Assembly (NCBI RefSeq): GCF_000425185.1
Contig: NZ_AULH01000008.1
Span: 232,721-296,720, forward strand
Direction of reading: 5' to 3'
Length of the DNA: 64,000 nucleotides
Source of the DNA: Pleomorphomonas koreensis DSM 23070
Lineage (GTDB): Bacteria > Pseudomonadota > Alphaproteobacteria > Rhizobiales > Pleomorphomonadaceae
Positions 50,987-60,375 of this stretch are shown piece after piece (positions within the stretch are counted from its first letter, which is position 1; every line of letters begins with the position of its first letter). Position numbers and translations under genes: made by a program. The notes under the pieces were generated by a model, which saw only the letters and a program-made list of their open reading frames with translations, did no database searches and was not told where the DNA came from.

Positions 50987-51895
50987 TCAAAGGCCGTAAC
51001 GGACCCCGGTGAGGCGCTCCAGTTGCTCGAACAGCGCGCTGCCCGCCGCCACGTCGTGGGCGAAGGGCGCCGTCTCGGTCTCGACCGGGTGGCCGCGCAG
51101 CCCGAACGGTCCGCGGGGTCCATAGTAGCCGCCAGGCTTGGCGTCGGGCGCCGTCGCCGCCATCAGCGTCGGCTCCGCCCCGGAGGCGGCGATCTGCATG
51201 ATCGGCCCCATCGCCCAGGTGATCAGCTTCATGCCGATGGTGGTGGCGACGGCGAGGTTGGTGTGCGAGGCGCCGGGATGGCAGGTGGTGGCCAGCAGCC
51301 GGTCGCCGGCCCGCCGCTGCAATTCGCGCGTGAACAGGATATTGGCGAGCTTCGTCTTCCCATAGGCGCGTACCGGCCGGTAGTCCCGCTCGGAATCCAG
51401 GTCTTCGAGCGGCGTCGGCCCGCCGACGCGATGGGCGATCGACGATACCGTGACCACCCGCGGCGCCTTGCCGGCGATGAGGGCCGGCAGCAGCAGCCCG
51501 GTCAGCCGGAACGGCCCGAGCACGTTGGTGGCAAATTGCAGCTCGTGGCCGTCGACGCTGACCTCGCGGCGCGGCAACGCCATCACCCCGGCATTGTTGA
51601 TCAGCGTGTCGATCGGCTGCGCCCGCGCGAGCTGGTCTTCCGCGAAGGCGCGGACCGACGCCGGGTCGGAGAGATCGAGCAGGCCGGTCCTGAGATCGGC
51701 CTCCGGCACCACCGCGCGGATGCGCGCGGCGGCGTCTTCGCCCTTGGCCTGGCTGCGCGCGGCGATGGTCACCTCGCCACCCGCCCGCGCCAGCTCCAGC
51801 GCCGCGCACCAGCCGATGCCGCTGTTGGCGCCGGTGACGATGATCCGTCGGCCGGCCTGCGCCGGAATGTCTTTGGTCGTCCATGTCTTGCTCAT
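50987..51895 (-). CDS. Short-chain dehydrogenase/reductase
   Basis: A 302-residue classical-type SDR. Cofactor loop RIIVTGANSGIGWCAALELA, NNAGVMALPRR, catalytic Ser in VVTVSSIAHRVGG and Tyr-Lys in RAYGKTKLANILF. The overall pattern is like the retinol-dehydrogenase/WWOX-type SDRs (HPGASHTNL). Substrate unknown. It is divergent from an HxlR regulator with 60 bp between starts, a common layout for redox genes responding to electrophiles or quinones. Confidence 0.9.
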   Translation of the reverse strand: MSKTWTTKDIPAQAGRRIIVTGANSGIGWCAALELARAGGEVTIAARSQAKGEDAAARIRAVVPEADLRTGLLDLSDPASVRAFAEDQLARAQPIDTLINNAGVMALPRREVSVDGHELQFATNVLGPFRLTGLLLPALIAGKAPRVVTVSSIAHRVGGPTPLEDLDSERDYRPVRAYGKTKLANILFTRELQRRAGDRLLATTCHPGASHTNLAVATTIGMKLITWAMGPIMQIAASGAEPTLMAATAPDAKPGGYYGPRGPFGLRGHPVETETAPFAHDVAAGSALFEQLERLTGVRYGL

Positions 51896-51932
51896 GGAGA
51901 CGGTATGGCGCACTCTGTTTCCAATCGCAATC

Positions 51933-51947
51933 AGGTACCCTGAGGTA
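51933..51947. promoter_or_regulatory. Candidate HxlR operator (direct repeat)
   Basis: AGGTA repeated with exactly one helical turn (51933-51937 and 51943-51947) in the 60-bp region shared by the SDR and HxlR genes. Confidence 0.4.
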
Positions 51948-51955
51948 ACAACGAT

Positions 51956-52360
51956 ATGGCGGATCGGATCGACGCGCCTGCCGACATCTGCGACGACATG
52001 ACGCCGGACCAGCAGCGGCTCATCCGCGACATTCTCGCCCGCGTCGTCGACAAATGGAGCCTGTGGGCGCTGACCGAGCTGACCGCGGACGGCCCCTTGC
52101 GCTTTTCCCGGCTGCTGGAGCGCGTCGAGGGCATCAGCCAGAAGTCGCTCACCGCCACGCTGCGCCAGCTCGAACGCGACGGCTTCGTGACGCGCACGGT
52201 GGTCGTGAGATCGCCGATCCGGGTGGACTACGCGGCCACCGAGCTTGGCCATGCGCTCATCCGGCGGTTTCAGCCTCTCTGGCTGTGGGCGGCGGGGCGC
52301 CTGCCGGACTTCGTCGCGGCGCGGGCCGCCTTCGACGCCCGGACAGAGGCCGATCGCTGA
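51956..52360 (+). CDS. HxlR family transcriptional regulator
   Basis: A 134-residue winged-helix protein of the HxlR (DUF24) family. The conserved N-terminal cysteine is at residue 12 (ADICDDM), and the body has VVDKWSLWALTELTADGPLR, RVEGISQKSLTATLRQLERD and VDYAATELG. Members typically repress or activate a divergent reductase gene through a redox-sensitive cysteine. Here the divergent partner is the SDR at 50987. A strong terminator follows. Confidence 0.92.
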   Translation: MADRIDAPADICDDMTPDQQRLIRDILARVVDKWSLWALTELTADGPLRFSRLLERVEGISQKSLTATLRQLERDGFVTRTVVVRSPIRVDYAATELGHALIRRFQPLWLWAAGRLPDFVAARAAFDARTEADR

Positions 52361-52376
52361 GGCCCTTCCATGCAAA

Positions 52377-52408
52377 GCCGCCGCGCGGGGTTTCCCCCAC
52401 GCGGCGGC
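52377..52408. terminator. Terminator between HxlR and glyA genes
   Basis: GCCGCCGCG (52377-52385) / CGCGGCGGC (52400-52408), a perfect 9-bp outer stem, with an inner GGGG/CCCC extension. Located between two convergent genes, so it may act for both; T-rich tail is weak. Confidence 0.7.
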
Positions 52409-52429
52409 AATTCATCCGGAGTCCGGCGA

Positions 52430-53725
52430 TCAGTTGTAGATCGGGAAAGCGTCGGTCAGCGCCTTGACGCGGACCTTCACCGCCGCCTCGACGCCATCGT
52501 TGCCGTCCTCGCCGTTGACCTTCAGGCCGTCCAGCACCTGCAGGATCAGGTTGGCGATCTCCTTGAACTCGCCGGCGCCGAAGCCGCGCGAGGTGGCGGC
52601 CGGCGAGCCGAGACGGATGCCGGAGGTGATCGTCGGCTTCTCCGGATCGAACGGCACGCCGTTCTTGTTGCAGGTGATGTCGGCGCGGCCGAGCGCCGCC
52701 TCGACCAGCTTGCCGGTCAGGCCCTTCGGCCTGAGGTCGACCAAGAGCAGGTGGTTGTCGGTGCCGCCGGAGACGATGTCGACGCCGCCGCGCTTCAGTT
52801 CGTCCGAAAGCACGCGGGCATTCTCGACCACCGCCTTGATGTAGGTCTTGTAGGACGGCTGAAGCGCCTCCAGCAGCGCCACCGCCTTGCCGGCGATGAC
52901 GTGCATCAGCGGGCCGCCCTGCAAGCCGGGGAACACCGCCGAGTTGATCTTCTTGGCGATGTCCTCGTCGTTGGTCAGCACCATGCCGCCGCGCGGCCCG
53001 CGCAGCGTCTTGTGGGTGGTGGTGGTGACGACATGGGCGTGCGGGAACGGCGAGGGATGCTCGCCCGCCGCCACCAGGCCGGCGAAATGCGCCATGTCGA
53101 CCATCAGGTAGGCGCCCACCTCGTCGGCGATGGCGCGGAAAGTCGCAAAATCCCAGACGCGGCTGTAGGCCGAGCCGCCGGCGATGATGATCTTCGGCTT
53201 GTGCTCGCGGGTGAGCGCGGCGAGCTGGTCCATGTCGATGCGGTGGTCCTGGGCGCGGACACCGTAGGTGACCGCGTTGAACCACTTGCCGGAGAGGTTG
53301 GGCTTGGCGCCGTGCGTCAGGTGGCCGCCCGAGGCGAGGTCGAGGCCGAGCACCGTGTCGCCCGGCTTGGCGAGCGCCAGGAACACCGCCTGATTGGCCT
53401 GCGAACCGGAATTCGGCTGCACGTTGGCGAACTTCGAGCCGAACAGCTTGTTGGCGCGCTCGATGGCGAGGTTCTCGGCGATGTCGACGAACTGGCAACC
53501 GCCGTAATAGCGTTTACCTGGGTAACCCTCGGCATACTTGTTGGTCAGAACGGAACCCTGCGCTTCGAGAACCGCCTTGGAGACGATGTTCTCCGAAGCG
53601 ATCAGTTCGATTTCATGCTGCTGACGACCCAGCTCCTTCGCCACGGCGGAGGCGATCTCGGGATCGGCCTCGACGAGGGAGCGATGGAAAAAGTTGGCAA
53701 GCTCTGCGCTGGTCGTGTTGGACAT
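52430..53725 (-). CDS. glyA: Serine hydroxymethyltransferase
   Basis: PLP enzyme interconverting serine and glycine with tetrahydrofolate, the main source of one-carbon units. The 431-residue length is normal. Motifs: [55 protein letters not shown], and the PLP-lysine in [15 protein letters not shown]. Start at 53725 (MSNTTSAEL). Usually in rhizobia glyA precedes nrdR and rib genes; here the downstream side is the HxlR gene, another sign of local rearrangement. Confidence 0.96.
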   Translation of the reverse strand: MSNTTSAELANFFHRSLVEADPEIASAVAKELGRQQHEIELIASENIVSKAVLEAQGSVLTNKYAEGYPGKRYYGGCQFVDIAENLAIERANKLFGSKFANVQPNSGSQANQAVFLALAKPGDTVLGLDLASGGHLTHGAKPNLSGKWFNAVTYGVRAQDHRIDMDQLAALTREHKPKIIIAGGSAYSRVWDFATFRAIADEVGAYLMVDMAHFAGLVAAGEHPSPFPHAHVVTTTTHKTLRGPRGGMVLTNDEDIAKKINSAVFPGLQGGPLMHVIAGKAVALLEALQPSYKTYIKAVVENARVLSDELKRGGVDIVSGGTDNHLLLVDLRPKGLTGKLVEAALGRADITCNKNGVPFDPEKPTITSGIRLGSPAATSRGFGAGEFKEIANLILQVLDGLKVNGEDGNDGVEAAVKVRVKALTDAFPIYN

Positions 53726-53877
53726 TTGGGTTTCCGTTCCGTCAGGGGACGTTCTTGGGCCGGACACTCCGGGGCAAGATGCCCCGGCGCCACGCGCGCC
53801 CGTGACGGGCGTCGCTTACCATGGGCAGGGGTCGCCATCAACCTGAGGGCCGGCTTTCCGGCAGCCGGCGGAGCCGC

Positions 53878-54363
53878 TTAAATCGAATATGCGGCATTCC
53901 CGCCGCCGGCGGCTTCGAGCGCCGCGATCTTCGCCCGGTCCTTGTCGCGGCCGGCCAGACGATAGAATCGGCCGAGGTCGTCGAGCGACACGGCGTGGAA
54001 CCGCCGGCCCGCCGCCTCGATCTCCCCCGTCCGTCGCGGCTCGTAGAGCACCCAGCCGTCCGCCGTGGCAATGCTCATGGCCGCCATCACGTCGATGACC
54101 AGCGGCGCGCCCCGGAGATGGAGATGTGCCTGCGAGCGGAACCTGTCGTTGCCGCCCTCCCCGTCCGGCTCGATGCCGGCCGCCGCCGCCAGCGCCCTGG
54201 CGTCTTCCGCATCGACGATGACGTCGAGGTCGGCGGCGCGAAAGTCGCCGATGCCCAGGAGTTCGAGAAGCGCCGTGCCGAACAGCACCGGCGTAACGCC
54301 GGCCCGACCGGCAAGGCGATCCAGGAACAGCAGCGTTTCGGCCAGCGCCGGACGGATGCTCAA
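53878..54363 (-). CDS. Nucleotidyltransferase-fold-like hypothetical protein
   Basis: A 161-residue soluble protein. Residues 25-52 read VTPVLFGTALLELLGIGDFR then AADLDVIVDAEDA: a G-T followed after about 14 residues by D-x-D resembles the minimal nucleotidyltransferase core G(S/T)...DxD seen in AbiEii- and MNT-like proteins. HLHLRGAPLVIDVM later could give the third acidic residue. The C-terminal half has LYEPRRTGEIEAAGRRFHAV. I cannot place it in a named family. Its stop side begins at 53878, and its start overlaps the next upstream gene by 4 bp. Confidence 0.7.
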   Translation of the reverse strand: MSIRPALAETLLFLDRLAGRAGVTPVLFGTALLELLGIGDFRAADLDVIVDAEDARALAAAAGIEPDGEGGNDRFRSQAHLHLRGAPLVIDVMAAMSIATADGWVLYEPRRTGEIEAAGRRFHAVSLDDLGRFYRLAGRDKDRAKIAALEAAGGGNAAYSI

Positions 54364-54584
54364 ACCGTGAAGCCTCCCCGGCCGGTGGGCGGCAGCGGCG
54401 GCGCGTCGCTCTCGGCGAGCCGCCGTTCGAGCTTGCGGAGCGCCAGCCGTTCGAGATCGTGGCGGGCGGCGCCGGCCGGGCCGATCACCTGCACTTCGAC
54501 GCCGGTCACCGAGCAGATGGCCGAGACGCGCACGGCGTTGCCGAGGATCACGAACTCGAAATAGACCTCTCGCTCCCCTGCCAT
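54360..54584 (-). CDS. DUF6898-like small protein
   Basis: A 74-residue protein beginning MAGEREVYFEFVILGNAVR, followed by VSAICSVTGVEVQVIGP and a helical ARHDLERLALRKLERRLA. This matches the pattern I remember for the rhizobial DUF6898 family (EFV..GN.VKV.AID..TG.EV.I.GP...). Function unknown. The stop overlaps the start of the nucleotidyltransferase-like gene by 4 bp, so they are translationally coupled. ATG at 54584 is preferred to GTG at 54590. Confidence 0.7.
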   Translation of the reverse strand: MAGEREVYFEFVILGNAVRVSAICSVTGVEVQVIGPAGAARHDLERLALRKLERRLAESDAPPLPPTGRGGFTV

Positions 54585-54873
54585 GAACACCGCCTCACAA
54601 AAGCCAGCCCGGACGGACCCAGACTAGCATGAAGCGGCAGGATTTTCAGCCGCCCCACGCCTTTTGAAGGCGTGTCGCGGGTCCGTCGGACTGCCGTCGG
54701 CGTCCGGTTGGAACATCCTGCCGGAAGGAGTGCGGGAACCCGCATGGTGATCAACCCGCCTTCAACTATAAACACAATCCAGCCGCGATAGATAACGGGT
54801 TAAACGCAACCACAAGGCTATTCAGGCTACAATCCAAACAAGATTGGCGCACTGGACACAAGGAGCGCGGGTG

Positions 54874-55410
54874 ATGCACCCGATGTCGCTTTTCTTCAGT
54901 TTCGACGGCCGCATTGGCCGGCTTTCCTTCTGGTCGGGCATCCTGCTGCTCACCGTCCTGATCTCCAGCTTTCTCGGTCTGCTGATGAGCTTCGTGGGGC
55001 ACGCCAGCGCACATCAAGCCTTGGACGTGATCACCCTGGGGACGCTGGTGTTCGTGGCGACGCTGGGCTTCATCCTGCTCACCGTCATATATTTCGCGGT
55101 GATTGCAAAGCGCTACCACGACCTCGACAGATCGCTGGTGCGCTATCTGGTCGTCATCATCCCGCTGGTCGGCCCGGTCTGGGCGCTGATCGAACTCGGC
55201 TTCACGAGGGGCACGCCGGGCAGCAACCGCTATGGCCTTCCGCCCGGCACGGTCGCCGGCGAGGAACCCTTCGATGCCGAAGCCGCCATCCGGCGCTGGC
55301 AGGAGAGGCAACTCAATGAGCCGCTGCGCACGGCCTACCCGATGGTGGCCCAGCAGTTGACCAGCGCCAATTCAGAAGAGCCGCAGTTCGCCCGCCGACG
55401 CACGTCGTGA
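54874..55410 (+). CDS. DUF805 family membrane protein
   Basis: A 178-residue inner-membrane protein with the DUF805 signature FFSFDGRIGRLSFWSG at the start and KRYHDLDRS in the middle loop, plus GTPGSNRYGLPP after the last span. Three to four membrane spans. The C-terminal 50 residues are hydrophilic and not conserved. Function unknown. AAGGAG precedes the ATG, with GTG one codon earlier as an alternative. The upstream 289-bp gap contains only a small ACGCCTT/AAGGCGT hairpin near 54658. Confidence 0.85.
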   Translation: MHPMSLFFSFDGRIGRLSFWSGILLLTVLISSFLGLLMSFVGHASAHQALDVITLGTLVFVATLGFILLTVIYFAVIAKRYHDLDRSLVRYLVVIIPLVGPVWALIELGFTRGTPGSNRYGLPPGTVAGEEPFDAEAAIRRWQERQLNEPLRTAYPMVAQQLTSANSEEPQFARRRTS

Positions 55411-55443
55411 ACGACACATCCGCGACATGACCGCCCGATAAAA

Positions 55444-55470
55444 AGCCCGCCCGGACTGACCGGGCGGGCT
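55444..55470 (-). terminator. Rho-independent terminator after ldtP
   Basis: Perfect 11-bp stem AGCCCGCCCGG / CCGGGCGGGCT with a 5-base loop. On the minus strand it is followed by TTTTATCGGG, 26 bp after the ldtP stop; it may also act for the DUF805 gene on the plus strand. Confidence 0.85.
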
Positions 55471-55496
55471 CAAGCCGGCATGAAGCGTGGAGAAAT

Positions 55497-56759
55497 TCAG
55501 CCGGCCTGTGCCTGGCTCTGCGCCTCGGGCGACATCGGCACGCCCAGGCCGTCGCGCTGGTAGATGTCGTCGCGGAACTCGACGGTGTTGTTCGGCGTCG
55601 CCCAGGCGGTGATGTACTGGAAGTAGAGCGGCACCGGATCGGCCACCGGAGCGTCGATGCGCTCGCCGGACGTCAGCGCCTCGGTGATGCGCTCCTTCGG
55701 CCAGTCGGGCGTGTTCTTCAGGATCCAGTAGACGTATTCGCGGACGTTCTGCACGCGCACGCAACCCGAGGAGTGGAAGCGGTCGTTGCCGCCGAACAGG
55801 CCCTTGCTGGGCGTGTCGTGCATGTAGACGCCTTCCGGCGACGGGAAGTCGATCTTCACCGTGCCCATCGAGTTGAGGTCGCCCGGCTCCTGGCGGAACA
55901 TGTAGTTGACCGCCTGATCGGTCTTCCAGTCGATCGACTGCCAGGACACCTCGGTGCCCGAGCGCGGATCGAACACGTGGATCTTCTGCCGATCGAGATA
56001 AGCCGGATCCTTCTGCATCTGCGGGATCAGGTCTTTGAGGATGATGCTCTTGGGCACCGTCCAGTAGGGGAAGAAGCGGATGATGGTGATCTTGGTATTG
56101 AGCAGCGGCGTCTGCCGGTCGATCTTGCCAACCACGCTGCGATGGCGCGAATGCACGGTGTCGCCGTCGACGGTCTCGATCTCGGCGCCGGGCACGTTGA
56201 CCATCACGTAGCGGTCGCTGCTGCCGCCGAGCGGATTGGGCAGCGTCTGCAGGCGGACGAGGTTGAGCTGCAGCTGCTGGATGCGCGTCTCGACCGGTAC
56301 GTTGAGCTGGCGCAGCGTCGCGGTGTCGACCACGCCGTTGGCGATGATGCCGTGGCGGGTCTGGAAGCGGCGGACCGCGCCGTCGACGAAGCTGTCATAG
56401 GCCGTCGAAACGCCGGCGCTCTGGTCGAGGTCGCCGGTGATCATCAGCCGCTGCCGCAGCACCGGCACGACCGGACTGTCCATGCCGATCCTGAGCGCGT
56501 TGGAGGCCTGCACCTGCGGCCAGCCGCCCTGCATGGCGATGGAGGAATACTGGGAGATCGCCTGCTCGGTGTAGAAGCCCGACTGGCCGGAGATCGACGG
56601 CCGGCTCGACTGCGCCGAGAGGTCGGCGGGCGCGGTGACGTCGAAGCCCTCGGTCCATTCCGTCTGGGCGAGCAGCGTCTGGGCCTTCGAGGCGGAAGCC
56701 GCCAGCGCCGTCATTCCGGCGATGCCAGCCTTGAGCACCCCGCGGCGGCTCGCCGCCAT
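55497..56759 (-). CDS. ldtP: L,D-transpeptidase (YcbB-like, LdtP)
   Basis: Periplasmic cysteine transpeptidase forming 3-3 peptidoglycan cross-links or attaching proteins to the wall. The 420-residue protein starts with a twin-arginine-type signal (ASRRGVLKAGIAG). A peptidoglycan-binding domain follows (VDGAVRRFQTRHGIIANGVV), and then the YkuD domain with catalytic Cys in the YcbB-type motif FHSSGCVRVQNV, preceded by MHDTPSK. ATG at 56759 is used; a GTG at 56780 is in frame. Its partner regulator ldtR lies upstream on the same strand, as in Liberibacter and rhizobia. Confidence 0.9.
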   Translation of the reverse strand: MAASRRGVLKAGIAGMTALAASASKAQTLLAQTEWTEGFDVTAPADLSAQSSRPSISGQSGFYTEQAISQYSSIAMQGGWPQVQASNALRIGMDSPVVPVLRQRLMITGDLDQSAGVSTAYDSFVDGAVRRFQTRHGIIANGVVDTATLRQLNVPVETRIQQLQLNLVRLQTLPNPLGGSSDRYVMVNVPGAEIETVDGDTVHSRHRSVVGKIDRQTPLLNTKITIIRFFPYWTVPKSIILKDLIPQMQKDPAYLDRQKIHVFDPRSGTEVSWQSIDWKTDQAVNYMFRQEPGDLNSMGTVKIDFPSPEGVYMHDTPSKGLFGGNDRFHSSGCVRVQNVREYVYWILKNTPDWPKERITEALTSGERIDAPVADPVPLYFQYITAWATPNNTVEFRDDIYQRDGLGVPMSPEAQSQAQAG

Positions 56760-56780
56760 GGACAAAAGTGATCCCTTCAC

Positions 56781-57047
56781 AACCGCACTCCAGATCGAAC
56801 CGTTCGGACGCCGGGAAACCTGGCCAGGCTCGGGCGCCGGAAACCTTGGACCAGAGAACGACGGCCTTGGTTAACGGAGCCTTTCCGGCTGATTCCCGCA
56901 CGGACGCGGCGCACTCGCGACGGACTCGCATGGTGTCGCCGATGGCTCGCCGTTTATCGGCAATTCGTGGCAAAATCGAGGACTATGACGGTCGCCCGTC
57001 GTGCAGGCCAGACCCGACCAAACGGCATGGCAGAGATGCAAACAAGG
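56781..57047 (-). promoter_or_regulatory. Leader region of ldtP
   Basis: About 270 bp between the sRNA terminator and ldtP. I see no convincing gene. The ldtP promoter is expected here if the upstream sRNA terminates; the segment TTGCCACGAATTGCCGATAAACG on the minus strand (about 56950-56975) is the only promoter-like stretch, and it is weak. Confidence 0.3.
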
Positions 57048-57167
57048 AAAAACCCCGAGCGCAGAAGGGCGCCCGGGGCCAAGTTGCGCGTCTCGGGAGG
57101 AGTTGAGACGGTCGAGGCATCCGGTCTGAGGAAAGGGGAGGAAGCATTCCAACCGACATGCTCGATA
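57048..57167 (-). ncRNA. Probable anti-Shine-Dalgarno sRNA (cuckoo/ar14-like)
   Basis: On the minus strand this 120-base stretch can fold into three hairpins. The first (about 57156-57121, TCGGT/ACCGG with GGAA/TTCC) exposes CTTCCTCCCC in its loop. The second (57110-57089) has the perfect stem CGTCTC/GAGACG and loop AACTCCTCCC. The third is a Rho-independent terminator: CCCCGGGCGC/GCGCTCGGGG (one G-U pair), six-base loop, then five T. Loops carrying CCTCCC beside a terminator are the hallmark of the alphaproteobacterial ar14/cuckoo sRNAs, which can pair with ribosome sites. The 5' end is approximate and I cannot identify the promoter with confidence. Assignment is from structure and motif, not a covariance search. 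Confidence 0.6.
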
Positions 57168-57273
57168 CACTTAACATATGACAGGAATTCGTTTAAAAAT
57201 GGTTAACGCGAGAGATCAACCCCAGGTCAAACCGTATATCGGCGATCCCCAAGCGCTTTTCCTGCAATTCTAT

Positions 57274-57307
57274 TGTCCGTTTCGACAGGTGAGTGTCAGT
57301 TCTGACA
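57274..57307. promoter_or_regulatory. Paired palindromes, candidate LdtR sites
   Basis: TGTCAGTTCTGACA (57294-57307) has perfect 6-bp arms; TGTCCGTTTCGACA (57274-57287) is an imperfect copy with the same TGTC/GACA ends. The two lie exactly 20 bp apart, two helical turns, between ldtR and the sRNA/ldtP. MarR-type dimers such as LdtR bind this kind of site. Confidence 0.5.
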
Positions 57308-57351
57308 GAGGAATAGGGAAAGTTTTAGAACCAATTGCAACCAAAGACGGC

Positions 57352-57386
57352 AAAACGGCCGCCGTCCTGTGAACGGCAGCCGTTTT
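57352..57386 (-). terminator. Terminator after ldtR
   Basis: AAAACGGC-GCCGT / ACGGC-GCCGTTTT, a 13-bp stem with one internal single-base mismatch and a 7-base loop, 38 bp after the ldtR stop; on the minus strand the arm ends in TTTTG. Confidence 0.75.
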
Positions 57387-57424
57387 CCGGGGTGGTCGAG
57401 GTCAGGAAAGAACGTGCTGTCGGC

Positions 57425-57940
57425 TTAGAGCCGGTAGAGGATCTGGTCGGTCCAGAAGCGTTCCAGCCGCTGCAGCGACTTGTTGAGCACCTTGAAGTCG
57501 TCGCGGTTGATGCCGCCGACCGTCTCGATCGAGATGATGTGGCGATTGTAGAGCTTGCCGACGATGTCGGCGATCGCCTGGCCCTTGTCCGTCAGCTTGA
57601 CGCGCACCGACCGGCGGTCCATGCGCGAGCGCTGATGGTGGATGTAGCCCATCTCCACGAGCTTCTTGAGATTGTAGGAGACGTTGGAGCCGAGATAGTA
57701 GCCGCGCGTCCGGAGCTCACCGGCCGTCAGCTCGCTGTCGCCGATGTTGAACAGCAACAGCGCCTGCACGGCGTTGACGTCGGTGCGGCCGGCCCGGTCG
57801 AACTCGTCCTTGATGACGTCGAGCAGGCGGCGGTGCAGGCGCTCGACGAGGCGCAGGGCCTCGAGATAGAGCGGCTGGAGCCCCTGCTCTTCTTCGGGCT
57901 CGGTGGCGTAGAGATCGTAGGCGCGCTTGGCGTTGGCCAT
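57425..57940 (-). CDS. ldtR: MarR family regulator LdtR
   Basis: A 171-residue winged-helix regulator. The DNA-binding part is ALLLFNIGDSELTAGELRTR, then GYYLGSNVSYNLKKLVEMGY, followed by the wing (RSRMDRRSVRVKLTDKG). The N-terminus (MANAKRAYDLYATEPEEEQG) matches rhizobial LdtR proteins. In Liberibacter asiaticus LdtR controls the adjacent L,D-transpeptidase gene and stress tolerance; the same neighbourhood is kept here with ldtP downstream. GAGAGG precedes the ATG. Confidence 0.88.
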   Translation of the reverse strand: MANAKRAYDLYATEPEEEQGLQPLYLEALRLVERLHRRLLDVIKDEFDRAGRTDVNAVQALLLFNIGDSELTAGELRTRGYYLGSNVSYNLKKLVEMGYIHHQRSRMDRRSVRVKLTDKGQAIADIVGKLYNRHIISIETVGGINRDDFKVLNKSLQRLERFWTDQILYRL

Positions 57941-58243
57941 GGTGGAATGCCTCTCTGTCGTACTTTATCGGGTGCGGCTCTTTGTCCGCCTTGATCCCGA
58001 CAGTAGCCGAGAGCTTTGAAAATCGGCTTAAGGGGCAAGCTGAATATTGGTTTAACGCGATTTGGAACCCACCCGAGTCTTCGCCTTGGTAAATCGACGC
58101 TTTACGCCATGAAAAGATGAGCCCATCCAGGCGTATCCGCAAGAATCCGCAAAATTCGACCTAATTTTCACGGGGCGGACTCTGGCGCTTTGGCGCAGTT
58201 GAGACGAATTGGCAAATTTTATAGAATAACTCTTCGTTGACTC
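57941..58243 (-). promoter_or_regulatory. Intergenic region upstream of ldtR
   Basis: About 300 bp, more AT-rich than the flanks and without a convincing gene. It contains separated half-sites TGTCCG...CCGACA (57993-58012) with wider spacing than the palindromes at 57274, which may be a diverged LdtR site. The ldtR promoter should be here but no clean -35/-10 pair is seen. Confidence 0.35.
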
Positions 58244-58678
58244 TCACAGACGATCGCGCGTCCGCTCGTAGTAGGCCGAGAGCAGCGCATAGACGGCTAC
58301 GGTGCCGATGTGAAAGGCCATCAGCGGATAGTTGCTGCCGAACTGCGGATTGTAGGCGCCGTAGAGCGCCGTCTCGGTCAGCGCGCTGATCATCCACACC
58401 ACCGTACCCCAGGAGGCGAGCAGCCACAGACCGACCGCCGCGACCAGATCGGCGACGGCGAAGAACAGCGTCGCCACGATCACCGGCGCCGGCAGCTTCA
58501 GAAAATTGTCGCCGACCGAGCCGAGGCCGAGAATGGTCGCCCAGCGCATCAGGCCGGCGAACAGGAACACCGCCGACAGAAAGCGGACGTAGATCACCAG
58601 CGTCAGGCGGGCATCGAATCGCTTCCAGAAGCCGGCCTCGACATCGCCGGGCCGCTCGGCATCGCCGCTTCCGCCCAT
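58244..58678 (-). CDS. DUF6163-like membrane protein
   Basis: A 144-residue protein with four membrane spans: LTLVIYVRFLSAVFLFAGLM, APVIVATLFFAVADLVAAV, LWLLASWGTVVWMISALTE and MAFHIGTVAVYALLSAYYE. It matches in length, topology and context the rhizobial DUF6163 family found next to ldtR. Function unknown. AAAGGA precedes the ATG at 58678. It is divergent from hemB (136 bp). Confidence 0.78.
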   Translation of the reverse strand: MGGSGDAERPGDVEAGFWKRFDARLTLVIYVRFLSAVFLFAGLMRWATILGLGSVGDNFLKLPAPVIVATLFFAVADLVAAVGLWLLASWGTVVWMISALTETALYGAYNPQFGSNYPLMAFHIGTVAVYALLSAYYERTRDRL

Positions 58679-58757
58679 GCCCTGTTCCTTTCCACCGCCA
58701 TCGGGTTGCGCCTTTTTTCGGCCGCGGAGTATCGATCAAATCATTGCTCGCGTATAG

Positions 58758-59843
<1,086 letters not shown>

Positions 59844-59844
59844 C

Positions 59845-60375
59845 GTGCGGCGGGCCGGCTTCGCCAGCATTGCCGCGGCGGCAGTGGTCGCCGCGGCCGT
59901 CGCGTCCGGCGCCTGGTCGGTCGCGGAAGGCTATCGCGACGTCCGCGCCTGCCGGGACACCCTGCCCGCCCTCGAAGAGAACGGCGACATCGTCGTCGAC
60001 AGCCTGGTGCGCGACAGCGTTCGTCCGGCGGTGTTCGCCATCGGCTATCGGGTGACCGACGCCGCCGGCAGCCGCGCCGGCCAGTTGCGCTGCGCCTTCG
60101 GCAACGGGCCGGACGGCCGCCGGCATCTTCTCGGCCTGGAACTGGGCGGCCGGCCGCTCGGCGACGCCCGTATCTACTTTCTCGAACGCTTCTGGCTGGG
60201 CGATCCGGCGGCCATCGACAGCGGCGCAGCGCGCCTTGACGATCGGGTGCCGCCGCAGATGCTGCTTGCCGCCGTGGTCGGCCGGCCGCATCCCGCGCTG
60301 CTCATCGCGCTTCTCGCGGCGCTGCTCGCCGGCGCGGCGCTGGCCGGCCGCCGCTTCAGCGAAAGGCTGCGCTGA
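59845..60375 (+). CDS. Hypothetical membrane protein downstream of hemB
   Basis: A 176-residue protein with a hydrophobic segment at each end: a signal-like anchor (residues 6-26) and a C-terminal span ([20 protein letters not shown]). Between them is a soluble, probably periplasmic part containing CRDTLPALEENGDIVVDSLV and GQLRCAFGNGPDGRRHL, with two cysteines that could pair. I do not recognise a family. Start is GTG at 59845, one base after the hemB stop, so translation is likely coupled to hemB. Confidence 0.7.
   Translation: MRRAGFASIAAAAVVAAAVASGAWSVAEGYRDVRACRDTLPALEENGDIVVDSLVRDSVRPAVFAIGYRVTDAAGSRAGQLRCAFGNGPDGRRHLLGLELGGRPLGDARIYFLERFWLGDPAAIDSGAARLDDRVPPQMLLAAVVGRPHPALLIALLAALLAGAALAGRRFSERLR

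Noticed and set aside
55497..56759. Atypical active-site motif HSSGC in the L,D-transpeptidase
   Set aside because: SSGCVRV is the normal form in YcbB-type L,D-transpeptidases.
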